Below are positions 38,580 through 52,101 of a stretch of DNA of 64,000 bases, piece after piece. The notes beneath the pieces are model-generated. The model saw only the letters and a program-made list of their open reading frames with translations. It was not told where the DNA came from and ran no database searches. The translations under genes and the position numbers were made by a program. The DNA comes from Gymnorhina tibicen (taxonomy: Eukaryota > Chordata > Aves > Passeriformes > Artamidae). Location of the stretch: NCBI GenBank assembly GCA_013399875.1, contig VXAZ01001047.1, positions 992,001-1,056,000 on the forward strand. Direction: 5' to 3'. Each line of letters opens with the position of its first letter. The first letter of the stretch is position 1.

Positions 38580-40356
38580 CCTGTCACACTACCTTTCTGT
38601 GTTTTGTGCACATTGTAATATTTTTCATAACCGTAACATCTGCACTCCTGATAATACAAAATACCAAGTCAAGTGATTAGGCAAATTCCAAAAAAAAAAA
38701 AAAAGCACTTTGAGAAACATCAAACAATAAAGGAGGTCATATTTATATAACACACAGACTGTTTGCATATGAACACAAGTTTGCACGGGTTGGGTCAAAC
38801 TGAAACATTCAGGAAGCATGCTTCCTCCACGAGAACATACTAATTCTGGATTAAGAAAGGTTTGTTAGACTGTTTTCAATGAACACAATTTTTCTCCAAA
38901 TGAAGCACATGTAATGCCACCTCCTAAACTCCTTTTAAACAATGCTACTTGAGTACACAGTGCAGCAAGAAATAAATCAGTACAAAACAGTGCAAGAAAA
39001 AAAATATTCCTAAAATGCCATGCAAACCTCAAATTAGGAGACTTCAGGTAGCACTGCAGATTTACTGAGATATCATAATGACTAATTTTCTCAAATGCCA
39101 TGTTTCTTTAGGTAAATGAACTCTACTTACAGTTTTTTGTCAGGCAGTAGCATCAGAGTCCCCATACATTAACAAATATGAAAAAAATGTTTCTGTTTTA
39201 AGCAATTACAAATTTGTAACTGAGACTTCTTTAGCAAATACCGAAAAAGAAGTCTGGAACTATACTGAAGCACATGTGTTTCATGAAACTCAACACACAG
39301 TAACATAGTCTCACCACATCAGAAATAATCACCGTAAGACAAAGTGGTGGACTTTTGAAATGATGGACTTCTATTAACTAGTTTTTGGTAAAAGAAAAAA
39401 AAATTTGAATTAGAATTACAGACTTGGATTTTAGTATTTTTTTCTTAAGACTTGCTGTTCCCATTTTCATCTTCTACTTCAGAGGAATAATGCAATTGGC
39501 TACCAGTGTTTTTAATAAGTCAGAAAGACAGCACATGCATGTTTAACACCTAATAGAACAAACCAAACAGACTGAATAAAGCTTAAAATGTGTGAAGTGA
39601 CGAAAACTTTAAAACCAAAACCGCTTGCATATGAATCATTTAGACCAGTTTTTACAGATTAATACTGAAGTCATGCATTTTCTAGTAAGTGTTTCTTACA
39701 CATTTCAAATTCCCTTCACATTCGGCTTCTTCCATTACATGTCTGCCATTGCTGACTTTTGTTTTGCCACAATATGCTATGCAAGAAACATGATGCAGTT
39801 ATAATGTGGGCTGCAAGTGTATCATTGTTCTTAAACTTATGGCCTTCTTTTAGTCACTGGTGTAAAGATCAGGAAAACCAGGGTCAACTATAGCTCTGTG
39901 AAGTTTCAGGGCTCAGGCTAATACTGGCTTCTGCAAAAGTGCACTGGACTGTAAAGTTTGAAATAAAAGCTGGCATCTAACTGTCCTGTAACCAATGGCT
40001 CAAACTCTCCTGCTTTCTGTGCCACTCTTCACTGAATTTTGCTTAAGTGCTACTGTTAGAAGGCAGTATCTGAAGGCTTTTCTGACTGGGGAACAGGCAT
40101 GAGATGTATAAAGCAAAACAGTCTAGAAGAACATCTACATCTCTGCTTACTATTCACATCATAGCAACAGATCTCCATCTCCATCAGCACAACAACATCA
40201 CCTATTGAGGTGATGCATCAAGCAAGCCTAGTTCAGCTGTCCTCTGAAAAACAGACTTACAGGATTAAAAACTATTTTGGTCAATATTTTTTTGCCAAAA
40301 AGGACACTATGTCTTGCTCTTCTTAACATCCCAGTAACCTGGCCTCCTTGCACAAA

Positions 40357-40440
40357 CGGAGCAGCCCAGAAGCCGGGACACCGGCACAAGAGCTGCCATC
40401 TTGTCGCCGTTCCTGCTGGCCAAGTACAGAAGGTGACGCT
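40357..40440. promoter_or_regulatory. Small CpG-containing GC patch with YY1 motif
   Basis: Six CpGs in about 80 bp (aacgga, gccggg, accggc, tcgccg, gacgct), in sharp contrast to the CpG-poor flanks. It includes GCCATCTTG at 40395-40403, the consensus YY1 site. Opposing open frames on both strands run through it without recognisable products. Confidence 0.3.
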
Positions 40441-43400
40441 GCACAATTAACTCAATACCCCTCCTTGAAGGACAAACGACTCACTAAGAGACTACCAGAC
40501 TTCTCTTCAAAGCTCCTTTTACTTTGCAAGAAGGTATCAGTCAAGCCTCAAAGGAGGCTTTCTCACTATTGTATAAATCTGCCTGTATTGCCCAAGACCT
40601 CTGAAACAGCAACAAACCAGCCTATGAATAACCAGGAGACTGAAATCTATGAATATGAGGAGATATTTTTATCCACTAAATGAGCTGCATTTGTGGAAGA
40701 CTAAGGTAAAGAGAATAGTTTCCATTATAACAGCATGAATAGAAGCCTTTTTCTTTAGGCTGGTAACTTGCCAAGTGGAAACTATAACCCGCATCTCTTA
40801 TTAAGGATTTGGAATAAATCCAACATCTGTTGTAACTTAACGTCAAAAGGCAATCTCAAACCTGCACTTGAAACTTTTCAAACTTACAACCAGCCCTCTC
40901 CCATGATAACTGATTTACTGAAGGTGCCATCTCACCTTCAATGCTATTTACAAAGATCTTATACACAAAAGTAGATGATTGGCAGGAAAGCTGTACATGA
41001 ACAGGCAGTACGAACACGTTCCCCAGCTAGTGTGCCATTACAGTTCAAGCCAGTGTTTTAAATGTTTGCTGCAGGCAAATCTGCGGGCACATTACTGTAG
41101 CTCAGTTTCCAATGCCATGTCATCAACTCCAGCAGACTTCTGAGCACAAGAACCACCTCATCAATGAGCCAGCAGGATAAGTTGCTCAAATTAATTTCTA
41201 TCAAGTCTGCACCAGCAAATTGTTTACCTCATAGCACTGTAAATTTAATTTCCCTCTACTTTAAAAAAAAAATCTATTTAAGTTTCAAATTGTTTCATTT
41301 TCAAATTCAGTGGTAACGTATTTCAAACACATCAATACTGAAGTTCAACAGAAAATCTATCTTCCATTTGAAAAAATATAGGAAGTGAAACACTCAAAAT
41401 TTCATTAAATATCAATTCACAAAAAAGGTGGAAACATCCTGACAAGTGTTACAAACTATACTTTTAATGGATTTCAAATATAACTTTTTTCCCCTTTTAT
41501 ATATGAATCCATATTAAATGTTGAAGAAATTCTCATCAAATGTCAGTGAAAATGTTTCAAGTTATTATTTTATTTTGGAGAAAAATATAATTTTTCTGCA
41601 TCATTCCTAACTGGAACTATGAAGTTCACTATCTCTCATTTCAATCTTAGTGTTCTAGTCATTTCAGACTAGCAGCTTGTTGAAGCTGAAAAATAGCCCA
41701 AAACACATTAAAAACTTAAATTAACACTTCAGTGAAGAAGAACAGATATTTTCCTCCTTTGCCGAAAGCCTGCCCTTCTTTTCCAACACCAAACTGTAAC
41801 ATTTGACACAATGGAACATCTCAGTCAGAACAAAAAATGCTAAAAATTAAATCTGTTTTTCTTTAAACAATTTTAATCATGAACAGTAGCTTCTGACAAA
41901 ATAATATAAAGTAACATGCTGAAGTTTATGCCACCACATGAATAGTAGCAAATTCTTAACCATTACAATCTTTCAACAACGCTAGCCACAAAACATGTCA
42001 CCGCTTCAACACTTGCAAAGATTAAATGTTATCTTTAGGATGACTTTGCTGCTTTGAAGCAGCTTTGAATATCAGCTTGGTTTGAAAAGTAAGACAGCAA
42101 GGCTTCAAGGTTAAGCATAGTTATGTAAAGCTACTTGCTATTTTACTGTAGTCAAGAAGCTCACTTAAACTTTAAACTCATGTCATAAAATAATAACCTG
42201 CTCAGAATTCCATTCTCTAAGTAAGTTATAACCTCTACCAAAATCCTTCTTTGCTAACCCCAAAATATACTTCTTTCTGTACTTAAATAGTTGTGCAACT
42301 TTAAGACAGACTTTTGCAGATTCCAGAAGTTCATATTTTCACATTCTAAGAATAATTGCTAAGTACTTTTCTTTACCAGTTAATTGATGGTTAACTTTTC
42401 CTTTGTCATTTATGTAAATCTGCATTTTGGATGGAAACCAAAGGACTCAAAAAGACTCGAAAACTTAATAGCACACATGGAAAAGTCTCCACTTCCTCGT
42501 CCCTTCACCCAAGCAGTTCTAGAAGGAGAATGTGCTCAGATGGTGTCACCATCTTTTATTCCTTAAGCTTCTGGCCCACTGTTAATAACTTACTTATAAA
42601 ACATTTAGAAACTCTAACAACATGAGGGTTTTTGTGCTACATAGCATCGTCCCATTTCTCTACACTAGACTACATGTCACTTTGAAATCACTTCTGTACC
42701 AGACAGAGACTGCACTTAGGAGAATACTTCTTCAAATTTTACTCTATAGTATCTTCATTCAAAGAGTTACAGGCACAGGTACAATGAGAGATAGGTAAAT
42801 CTCCTTCTCTAGCAGGCTTTGGGATCAGGCAGTGGCTATATGCATCTCTATTTCACCCACAGTGATATGTTTTAGGAAAACAAAAGCCAAGAAGTTACCA
42901 ACACTCATGTGATGAATGAAGACAGAAAAAGCAGTACAGTATGAAACAAAGGTTTGTGTACAGGTTGTAGATGTTAAATATTACAAAGAGCTTTAATATC
43001 CTTCTGACAGGCAAATGCCAGCTGTTAAAGCTGCAGAATCCTTCTGACACTGTGCAAGAAGTACTTACTCTTCATGAAGAAAATAAATTTTCTTAAGAAT
43101 TTTCACACTTACTTAATATTATTGCTGTTTGTTAAAACCCAGGGATTTCATAAAACAGGCACTTTTCTGTTCTCCACACTGAAAGCTACACAAATTACAA
43201 GAATAGTATCTGAACAACAAATCATCCTTACAACTTCTTCCACATACTCTTTGGACAGTTAGCTGATGCAAAATAGTAGTAGAATAGGATAAGCTCTTTT
43301 TGCTTAGCAGTTTCCTCACTGCTGACATGCTGGCCAGTCTCTCTTTGTCTGGCAGTCTGGCAGAAGGGCACACGGGCTCGTTCACAAGAAGGTGTCAGAA

Positions 43401-44569
43401 ACATAAGAGCAAGTGAGTTATGAAAGAAGCTGCTTCTAGACCCATAGGTAATGACACCTCACCTAATTTATGAGGTAAGAAAATACTTTGTTATTTATAA
43501 ACACTGAATTCATTCCTCAATCTTTGGCCCTGAAGATACTTCCAGTAATGAATTTCAGGAGCTAAGCTTACAGCACATAGAAAAGCACTGTATTTTAAAA
43601 TTTAGCTTTTTGTGGTTTTAGCTTAGCTGCCTGTCACAACAGTAGCAACACAGTAGTGTAACAAGTCATATCCCTTCCAATGTTTCTCACCTAGTATGAG
43701 CTGAAACTCTCATTTTTGAGCATTTTCTCACTGATCATTCTCTACATCAAACTTCATTTTCAGAGCTCCCTTAATTAGCTATGTCTGTCCAGTAACTTAG
43801 AAAACGCTGCTCATACCAATTTAATCATAGGCACTGCTTTGAATCAAGGAAAAAAGGATTCATAGAACCACAAAAGCAACACAAAAAGAATTGGTCATTT
43901 CTCACCAAGAATGAGCCACATGCCGTAACAGAGAAAAACAAACTGTAATCAAACAGTAAATTAAAATGACTACAGACAAATCACCATACTGATAGACCTG
44001 ATGTTTTTGTTGCTATCACCATTTTAAAAAGAAGGAGAAAGTAGCTTGTTAGCTTTAGCAATCCTGGTCGTTTTGACACTAGTAGGAAAAATAACCCCCA
44101 ACTTTCAAGACAGCTTTGCTCTTTTTCTTTCACCATCTTTCAAATCAGACACTTTCAACACAAAACCAAGCATTTTCAGACTCTTGATCAGAGCAAAGCT
44201 TCAGCTTGCTCCTCCTGTCTCTCTTCCCTCTGTGTCTCACCAGCAACTTTCTATGCCTCACCGTAAGTTTCTTCGAAGCAAGCCCTAACCTGTTGTGTAT
44301 GCAACTTCTGTCTGAATACATTAAAGAAACCATCCATTGACAGAAAGAGTCGTTTCAGAAAAACTCAAAAAAAAAACCAAACCAAAACTAGAGCTTTAAT
44401 CTCTTGAGAATTTATCTAGGATAAATTTAATAATATTACTGCATACAACTATTCCTTCCTGAATCTCTGCAAGAGATCTCAGTGTTCACAGAAAGCCAAT
44501 GGATTACATGTGATTATTTATTATTTTTCTCCTCTCTTTCTCCCCTTTTTACTCCACACCCTGGGAAGT

Positions 44570-45110
44570 AATGACAGCTAAGCCTCGTTTGGTGGATGAC
44601 TGTTTCAGTGCTCTGGCAGGGACAGAGAGGCTCTGCTTGGGCAAGGCAGCAGCTCAAGTGGACAGTCCTGAAGGCCACCTTGCCCAAAGAAGCAAGAATT
44701 CAACTGCTGGTCTGCACAGGCCAACACACACAGGAAAGCTTTTACACGTGCACGAGTGACAGCCACTTACCTGCTTCTGAACACTAGAACCCAGGGAATA
44801 CAGATGGGAAGTGCTGCTTCCCTACAGCAAGCCCTCTCGGGCATCCTACCCCCTCTCTGCTGCTCAATGCAAACCCCATGTATGTAACTGAATGTACAGA
44901 ATGTGAGGCATTATGGGATACCTGCCCCACAGAAGTACCCCAGGGCAGGCTGCATGTTCCTGGGGAGCAGTGTTCCCAACGCCAGCTTTTCATCTCACAG
45001 CAACTTTGACGTGTGCCTTTCCTCCAATATAAAGCAGTGCAATCCAGCAGCTGGCCATCACAGATGGCAGGCAGGGGGGCCAACTATCCTCTTGTTATTA
45101 CTACTTTGTA
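44570..45110. other. GC-richer patch, unassigned
   Basis: A 540-bp stretch with higher GC and overlapping short ORFs on both strands, the longest about 99 codons on the minus strand (44784-45083). It includes a consensus minus-strand donor (GAAGCAG then GTAAGTGG, GT at 44766-44767) without a convincing exon before it. It resembles neither CR1 nor a known gene; a decayed LTR element or retrocopy is possible. Confidence 0.3.
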
Positions 45111-46390
45111 TTTGGATGCCTTAACTATGAAGAAAAGACATATTTTACTCTGTTACCTCAGGGCTTATCAATCCAAAAGAAAACAAATCAAGTAAAAGTC
45201 AGCTGTGCTTAGGATAACTTTCAGAAAAAATCCTGCAGATTTAAAATAACAGTTCTGTCTAGTAACGAAAGAACTGGTGAACAATAGCAAACAAAGAGCA
45301 TCTCTTTAAAACAGAATGAAAAAGTGAATTTTTTTTTAAAGATACACAAAATAATTATTTTAGAACTTCAGTGATTTAATATAGATATATAAAACTGCTT
45401 TGTGCCACTCTCTGGACAGACAGCATCTCACGGTAAAATTCTGACTGTCAACAGCTAATGTTCAAAATTTCTGAGACTATTACCTACTTAGCAATGAAAG
45501 CCTCTGTCCTTTTACTTCACCTAAAAACCAAAACCATTAGTCCATTAGCAAGCAGATTTTCAGTAATTTATTAAGATTTATTTGATTAAACCTTAGAAGA
45601 TGTGTTCAAAACTCGAACAAACTAAATAGCAAATGCTTTCAGAACTGGAAACTACAAGAATGGAATGTTCGTAACAACAGTCATCACGATTTTAGAGCCA
45701 TTCATTATTTAGCTTTTCAAACAACAAATTTTAGAAAACATGCACTAAAAATAAACTCTCCAAAATACTAAATTGCCCCCATGCTGCTTTGTCATTTAAG
45801 CAATCGCATTTTTCAAATAAGGAAGTTAATTTATTATACATTTATAAAAAATACATTTAATTCTTTGCATGGCACTCCTAAAGACAGACTCCCCACTAAG
45901 CTGCCTAACTCATTAACTGGAAAGAAGCAAATCCTGTGGCATAATCTAAAGTTTGGTGCATAAATGATAAAAACCGTGCAATTTCAGAAGACATTTGTCA
46001 TATATTTTTTATATAAATACACAAGTAAGTGCTCTAAAACTGAAGTTTCCTCTCTTAACCAGTGCTCAGCTCTCAAAAAAACTACCAGTCCTAGGAAGAT
46101 CTCAAATTCCAGCCTATCAGCACAGATTCCACTAACAGCAGGTTTGCATAGGTTTTCTGCTTAGACTTTTGTTTGTTTGTTTAAAATCTGAGCTCATATT
46201 CCAAAAAAGAAAAAACTGAAGCAGATGTCTTCAAGAGCTAGAAATAAAAGTGTGCAAGATGTCTACGTATCTTATTTTTCCAAAAATGTTAAATAGGTCA
46301 CTGCAAGCTTAGCTCTCTGCAATCTACAGCTTCGTGATCAAAAGAAAAACCCTCATCAGATTGCTAAAATATTGGGGTTTTTCCTGGCCT

Positions 46391-46672
46391 TTATTTAGCA
46401 TTCAGGGAGTCAAAGAAAAGATGACCACATTTATTTACAGTTTTTACCACCTCTGCCTTGCCAGCATGGCTGGTGAGCTTAGGAGAGTCCACGTCAATAT
46501 CCAAAAACTCATTCAGCTTTAAAACTGTTGGCCTTAGGAACTCAGCAGAGGCTATAGGGGTTATAGGTTGTGAGACTGGATGTGTCTGATGGATATTAAA
46601 CCATGGAGTTGTGACACCACGAAGGCCCTGTGGCAAGGTGAGTGCGTAGGAGGCACAAGTCTTTCATGCTGT
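46391..46672 (-). other. Protein-like minus-strand ORF ending on AATAAA (unrecognised)
   Basis: About 90 open codons on the minus strand, with no ATG at the start, ending in TAA. It reads GLRGVTTPWFNIHQTHPVSQ, then PITPIASAEFLRPTVLKLNE, FLDIDVDSPKLTSHAGKAEV and VKTVNKCGHLFFDSLNAK. A good acceptor (cactcaccttgccacag) lies just before GLRG, so it could be a terminal exon of about 230 nt. The stop codon overlaps a polyadenylation signal (AAATAAAGG at the end). I do not recognise the protein. It could be a terminal exon of an unannotated transcript, a decayed retrocopy or a chance ORF. Confidence 0.25.
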
Positions 46673-47089
46673 GTCGTGCATCACAATGTTCTGTCTGGTG
46701 CTATCATTAACACTTCTGCACTACTTTCTAATTTCAAGTTATATAGTTGACTTTCAAAAGACACTTGCATGTCATCTGTCTTTAAAACAAGGTGCTGAAT
46801 AATATAGTCAAAAGGACTAGAAGGGAATTCACAGACTCAAACTGACTTCTCCCCCACTGATGATGTACTGTCAAGTACTTAGAGCACTTTTAAATCATTA
46901 TGCAAGCACTTTTCAGAATTAAATTACAAGTGTGACATATGGCATGAAATGAAGGAACCAGACCACAATGCTGTCACTGCTGTTAAAATCCTGTATCATT
47001 CAAAACGTGAACAAATTAGTTATGCCACACTTTTTCAGAATTGGTACATTCTGAAACAGCAGTATCAAAGCTACAGCTTTTGGCATCAT

Positions 47090-48190
47090 GCGGCTCACAG
47101 TTTAAGGTTCTTGTACTCTGGCAGAACTGTGCTGGTGCAAGAGCTGGTGAGGCTGAGCACTGGGGCACTCTGAGCTTCAGGTCCTGCTCTCCCAGTTCCC
47201 TAATGACAGCCACTTCCATTCCCACTGCTTCCTCCTGTTCCCTAATCGAGATGCATGCAGTGCCCACGTACAGGGTCTGCCGGCCTCTCCTCCTACATGG
47301 TGGTAGCTCTCCTTCCCCGCAGACAGCCCCCCAAAACAGTCTACCAACAAAATGACCCCCAGTACATAGCTGCCCCCTATTTTCAACTCTGAACAGCAGC
47401 TACCAAACTCACCCTCCTGATCCTGCAGAAGGAACATTTTTTCTTGTACACATAAAATAAAATTTCTAGTCAAACACTGCTAAATTTTATTTTAGGGAAC
47501 TGCCCAGTGTGATAGAATGTGGATAATGGATTGTGTTATCCATACTGCTGTTTAATTAAGATGCACCAAAAAAAACATCCACACACACACAAAGATAAAT
47601 GTTTTGCTGATTACGTGCAATGTGTTTCACAACTCTTCTATAATTCCAAAGTTAAATACAAGCAAATGGGAGAAGCTGCTTTGCGCCTTAAAGCAAACAG
47701 CAAAACTGCCTCCATGAGTTTTTATGAAGGTCATGGGACCTTATGTGCCCTGTTGATCTACCTGCCTCAGAGAACACAGAAGCAGAGATCTATATTCTAG
47801 AACAAAAATACAGTTGCAAGGTATTTGCTTTGTATTCCAAGAAGCCTGAAGATACAGGACCAATGTGTAAAAATAAGTAATCCTTCCTAGCTTTCTGCGG
47901 TCTGACACACAAAAGGGTGGCCCATAAGGCTGCATAGCAGTGAAGTGCAGCACCAGCTGGGAGCAACATCCCACAGCTGATGCCCAGCCCCGGCACTGGG
48001 CAGTGGCTGTCAGCTGCCTGCTCCCCTGAACGCTCCTGCCAGCAGCCCACGCCCCCATCCCATTTGCACCAGACACTGGAGGTGCGCTACAAGGAAGGGA
48101 TCCGTGTGCCAATCACCTCCTGCTTCCCAGCCACCAGCAGCAGAAATCAGGTGGCCATGATTTGGAACAGCAGCGAAGGAAGGTGTCTGA
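47090..48190. other. GC-richer interval, unassigned
   Basis: Two GC-rich blocks (about 47100-47420 and 47880-48190) with a few CpGs, in otherwise AT-rich intron. The minus strand carries an unusually good acceptor (ttccttctgcag) and donor (GAGG then GTGAGTTTG) only 10 nt apart near 47420-47431. ORFs of 80-120 codons occur on both strands without recognisable products. It might be a decayed mobile element not of CR1 type, or part of an unannotated transcript with the 46.4-kb ORF. Confidence 0.3.
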
Positions 48191-50633
48191 CTTTGTTGCT
48201 TTTCCAAAAGCAACGTCTTTGTTGCTTCTCTTACCAAAGCTTTCAATACAGTACTTATGTCAGCATATAGTAATTGAGTAATCGAAACTAATTTTGAAAC
48301 TGATAGAAATTCAAGACAAGAGAACTTTTCAGTTTGATAATCATTACTTCTTTAAATTTTTTCCATCTACAAAAACTTCTTTAGTCTTATTAAAGAAACC
48401 AATGAATTAAATTTTTGTGATATCTTTCATACACTGGTTTTTAAAGTCAGCACAAATGAAAGATGACTTGAAAGAGGAAAGAATATGAGAAAAAGGAGCT
48501 ATCCAAAAGATTACTTCTCCATCAGTCTGCATTCCCTTCTCTTAGTCCGCCTCTCCACTACACAAGCCAGAGAAAGACATGTGGTCTTCCCCACACACAA
48601 CTCATCTTTTAGACAGCTTACAATGTCAGAATATTCCAGGTATACGGCAGGCTGACAGACTCCACTCATTTGAAAATTACTTTCAATGGAAACTAAATTA
48701 CTCAGCTGTAAAAGCAAAAAACACACTCTTCAAGTTCTAATTAGTTTTATTAGTTGAAGCAGCAAATCTCAGAACAACTGCAGAAACTGGAAAAGAGCAA
48801 ACAGAAAGCTGAACGCAGTGCTGAAACTATTTAAAGGTCTCCAGCACATCAAATAATGCCTGGGAAGGTTAACTTTATTTCTTCAAGTGAGAAAAAGCAG
48901 TAAGGAGTTTGAGTGCAGGTTTTGGCTACACAGCTTCCAATATTTGGCTTCAAAACATGAAAAGAATACAACATAATTAGGACAGATGTGTTTACAAAGA
49001 AACAAGCATCTAACATACGCTGTTGCAGGTAAGACAGACTTTCAAAACCACTACAAAAACTTAAAAGACCATAGCAGATGAGAATAAAGAAAACAAAATC
49101 CTGCATCTGACCCACAATGCTCTCTTCTGGTAATCTTTTTAATGCAGCAGACCAGAGATAAGGACAGATTTGAAATATTGTTCTCATGGTTATATGAAAC
49201 AGAATCCTTTGTTTCATAATGCATGGAGTTTGCAGTAAGCCAGGATGAAATTATAGCAAAAGAAAGTATTAATAAACATATGCTATAGATTACACAGGAA
49301 CAATGTGCAAAATAACTTCACAGTTAGTTCAGCTTGCAACTGCTTTCTATCACTCAATCTAATTGTAAAAGAATTATTAAAGTGCCATTAATTAAACCAC
49401 CAACTTCTGCATAATTACGTACATGTAGTCAAGCAGAATCTCAATAATTTAAAGCACTTAGATTTTTTTTATATCCTAAGGAGAGTAGGTTATTTGTAGC
49501 ATACCAGATGTTTGCTGACAAGAAAGAAAATACACTAAATCAGCATTTTAAGCAACATGTAGAAATACATCCACATAATTTATCTTGTTCAGATGACGAA
49601 CAGGTACCCACTTAAATTCTCCAGGTCACATTTTCTGCCTCTGATAAAACCTTACTCTTTCTATGGGGATATACCAGCAATGAGCTATTTCCTACACATC
49701 CTCTACAACAAAAGACAAGCTCTTCATATCTTCTTGCAAGGTCCAAGAAAAACCAGCAACTTCTACCACCTAGCAAGTGTCCCATTAATTTCAGTGAAAG
49801 TTCTGGGTAGAGAGCCTTACATATCAAACTCTTTCTACAAAGTATAATATTCCAGCAAGATGAGAATCAATAAAAATATAACTAAGCCCTGGCAGTAAAA
49901 GGTGAAGGTCTCCATAGCATGAAGGTAAAAGGCTGTCAGGATAAGAGGAAAACCTTCACAAACTGAAAACAGTATAAAAGAAACATCAATTGGTTTAATA
50001 AAGACAAAGTGCTGCATCCAGCCTTGAAAATTTATTTTTAAGAAGTACTTTATGCTCACTTTGAGTTCTTTCTCATCCCTCAGTAGTATTTCACACATAA
50101 TCAATAACTGAGCCAGAACTGAGAGAAAAAAAAATGAAGCCACTCTTCCAAACAGTACATCATTTCTAAAGTTTTGATCATAGTTTGATCAAAGAAAATG
50201 GTAGCAGAATCACATTTCTCCTTACTATTAGTGAGACTTGGGAAGTTTCTTTTAAAAAGTGATAAAGACAGTAGCACTAGGTTCGTACAGAATTCAACTT
50301 CATAAGAACTACCTAAAGAAGAGTTAGAAAACATGTGATAAAGGAAAATTATGTAAAATTCTTCTCTGTCTTCCCTCATTTCCCGTAAGTGCAAGAAAAC
50401 CAGCCTCCCTCCTCCACAACAGAGATAAAGACACCTCATGAAATCCTAGTAACCCAACTGCAGACCCACAGACTGAAAATATAAACACCAAGGAAAATTT
50501 TGGCAAGTAATATAGCCAGAAGAAAAAAAACACCCATAACTCAGGAGACTTCATATAAAAAGAAAAAAAAAGTCTTTTCCCCTCCCAACATCTTCCTCCT
50601 TATCTAGAAGCTTCTGAAGCTTACAGTAATTTG

Positions 50634-50912
50634 TAGAATCACAGAGTAGCTGACATGGAAAGGGACCTATGGAGATCCTCCAGTCCAATCCCCATCCTCA
50701 GCCACAGGAGCAACTGGAGCAGGTTGCTCAGGACTGTGGTCAGTTGGGCTTTAAATGTCTTCATGGATGGAGACTCTATACCTCAAGAGACAAGTTACAG
50801 GATTTGATCAAAATCACTATAAAAAAGAAGTCTTTTCTGATGTTGAAATAGAATTTCTTGTATTTCAGTTTGTGCTCATTGCCTTTTGTCCCATCACTGG
50901 ACACCATGGACA
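50634..50912 (-). mobile_element. CR1 LINE 3' fragment, old copy
   Basis: Minus-strand CR1. The plus strand starts agaatcacagagtagctgac atggaaagggacc and includes cttcatggatggagactcta tacctc and a ttgccttttgtcccatcact region. Divergence from the family pattern is higher than in the 28.7-kb copy and the middle is eroded. Confidence 0.88.
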
Positions 50913-52050
50913 CAAATCTTATCCGACTGGCATCACTTACTTAACAGATGTCCCTGCTGCACGTGCAAGCCCTGCAGAGAAAGGTCTGCAAGCATTCATC
51001 AGAGAAAGCAGCAGATATATTTTAAACAGTGCTATTATAAACCTGCTGCCAGATCCCAAAGTTAGGAAAATAATACATTTATGCTGTTTCTGGCTCAATA
51101 ATAAGCAATAGAAATCTTCCCATCTTATATAGTCACCAGAAAGTAAATAGTCCTGCAGGTCAGCCCTGCTCAAAATTCTCTTACTTTTGAAAATTTCCTT
51201 CTTTCTCATAAAGGTTTGAGACAGGTTCCAGCCTGTTCCAAACCTCCGCATCTCAAATTCCAGGCATCAACCCTTCACGGAGGGTAATAGGTCATAGCAG
51301 CTACTCCACCCCAAAGGAGTAAAACCACATACCCGCTGGCCAACATCCACCCAGGCTAAGTCTCCCCAAATGTGGCATATCCCAATCCAGCACTTAGCCA
51401 GGCAAAGGTATTGGCACCTTTTCAGTTTCCACACATCATCACTGACTGAAAGAAATCATTACCTTCTCAATGTGGCTACTATAGAGGAGAGTTTGTGTGA
51501 TGGAAAGGGAGACAGTCCTGGACAAATAGTAAGCAGCTCATCGTACTCTCCTTCCCTCAACGTTATCCTATGTGTGGTTTTCCCAAAGAGTTCATCCTTA
51601 CTAGTCCATCCCTTCTAGCTCTTACACATGGCTGAACGAATCTTAGTAGCAAAAGTCTCACATTAACCAAAAAAATTCCAAATTGTGCATATGTTTCCCC
51701 TAAACACTGTGGTAAGTAGCCAGAAACTGACAGGTGAAAAGTTTAACTTCATTTTTAATGCAAAACTGCTCCCCATTTTCCAATACTTCCATCACCATAA
51801 AACCAGGCACAAGTGACTCCAATACAGAAATTTAAACTGGAACTATCTTCTTAGAGAGGCCTTAGTAACAGATGCCTCAGTCCAAACAGAGCTAAGGCTC
51901 TTGGATCCATGCAGCATTCTCTGTACTGCAGGTGGACTGGCAGCCACCCCACCCTGCTGTAATGAGCAACCACTGTGTGACTCACGAGAGGCTCAGGAAA
52001 CCCCCTCCCTACTTCCAGAGGCAGTCTTTCTATTTCACATTTTTCCAAAG

Positions 52051-52101
52051 GTCTAAGGTATACACATCAAATTGAGATACACGAGAGACGCCTGTGGCCA
52101 G
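52051..52101 (+). other. Exon-like 51-nt segment on the plus strand
   Basis: Pyrimidine-rich acceptor tctatttcacatttttccaa ag, then 51 nt with one open frame (LRYTHQIEIHERRLWP), then a consensus donor CCAG then GTGAGTAG. It stands in a GC-richer stretch (51.85-52.15 kb). No product or partner exon is recognised. Confidence 0.15.

Noticed and set aside
48849..49217. 122-codon minus-strand ORF with apparent membrane-spanning stretches
   Set aside because: The minus strand is T-rich here, which automatically yields Phe/Leu/Ile-rich frames. There are no splice sites, no recognised domain and no start context.
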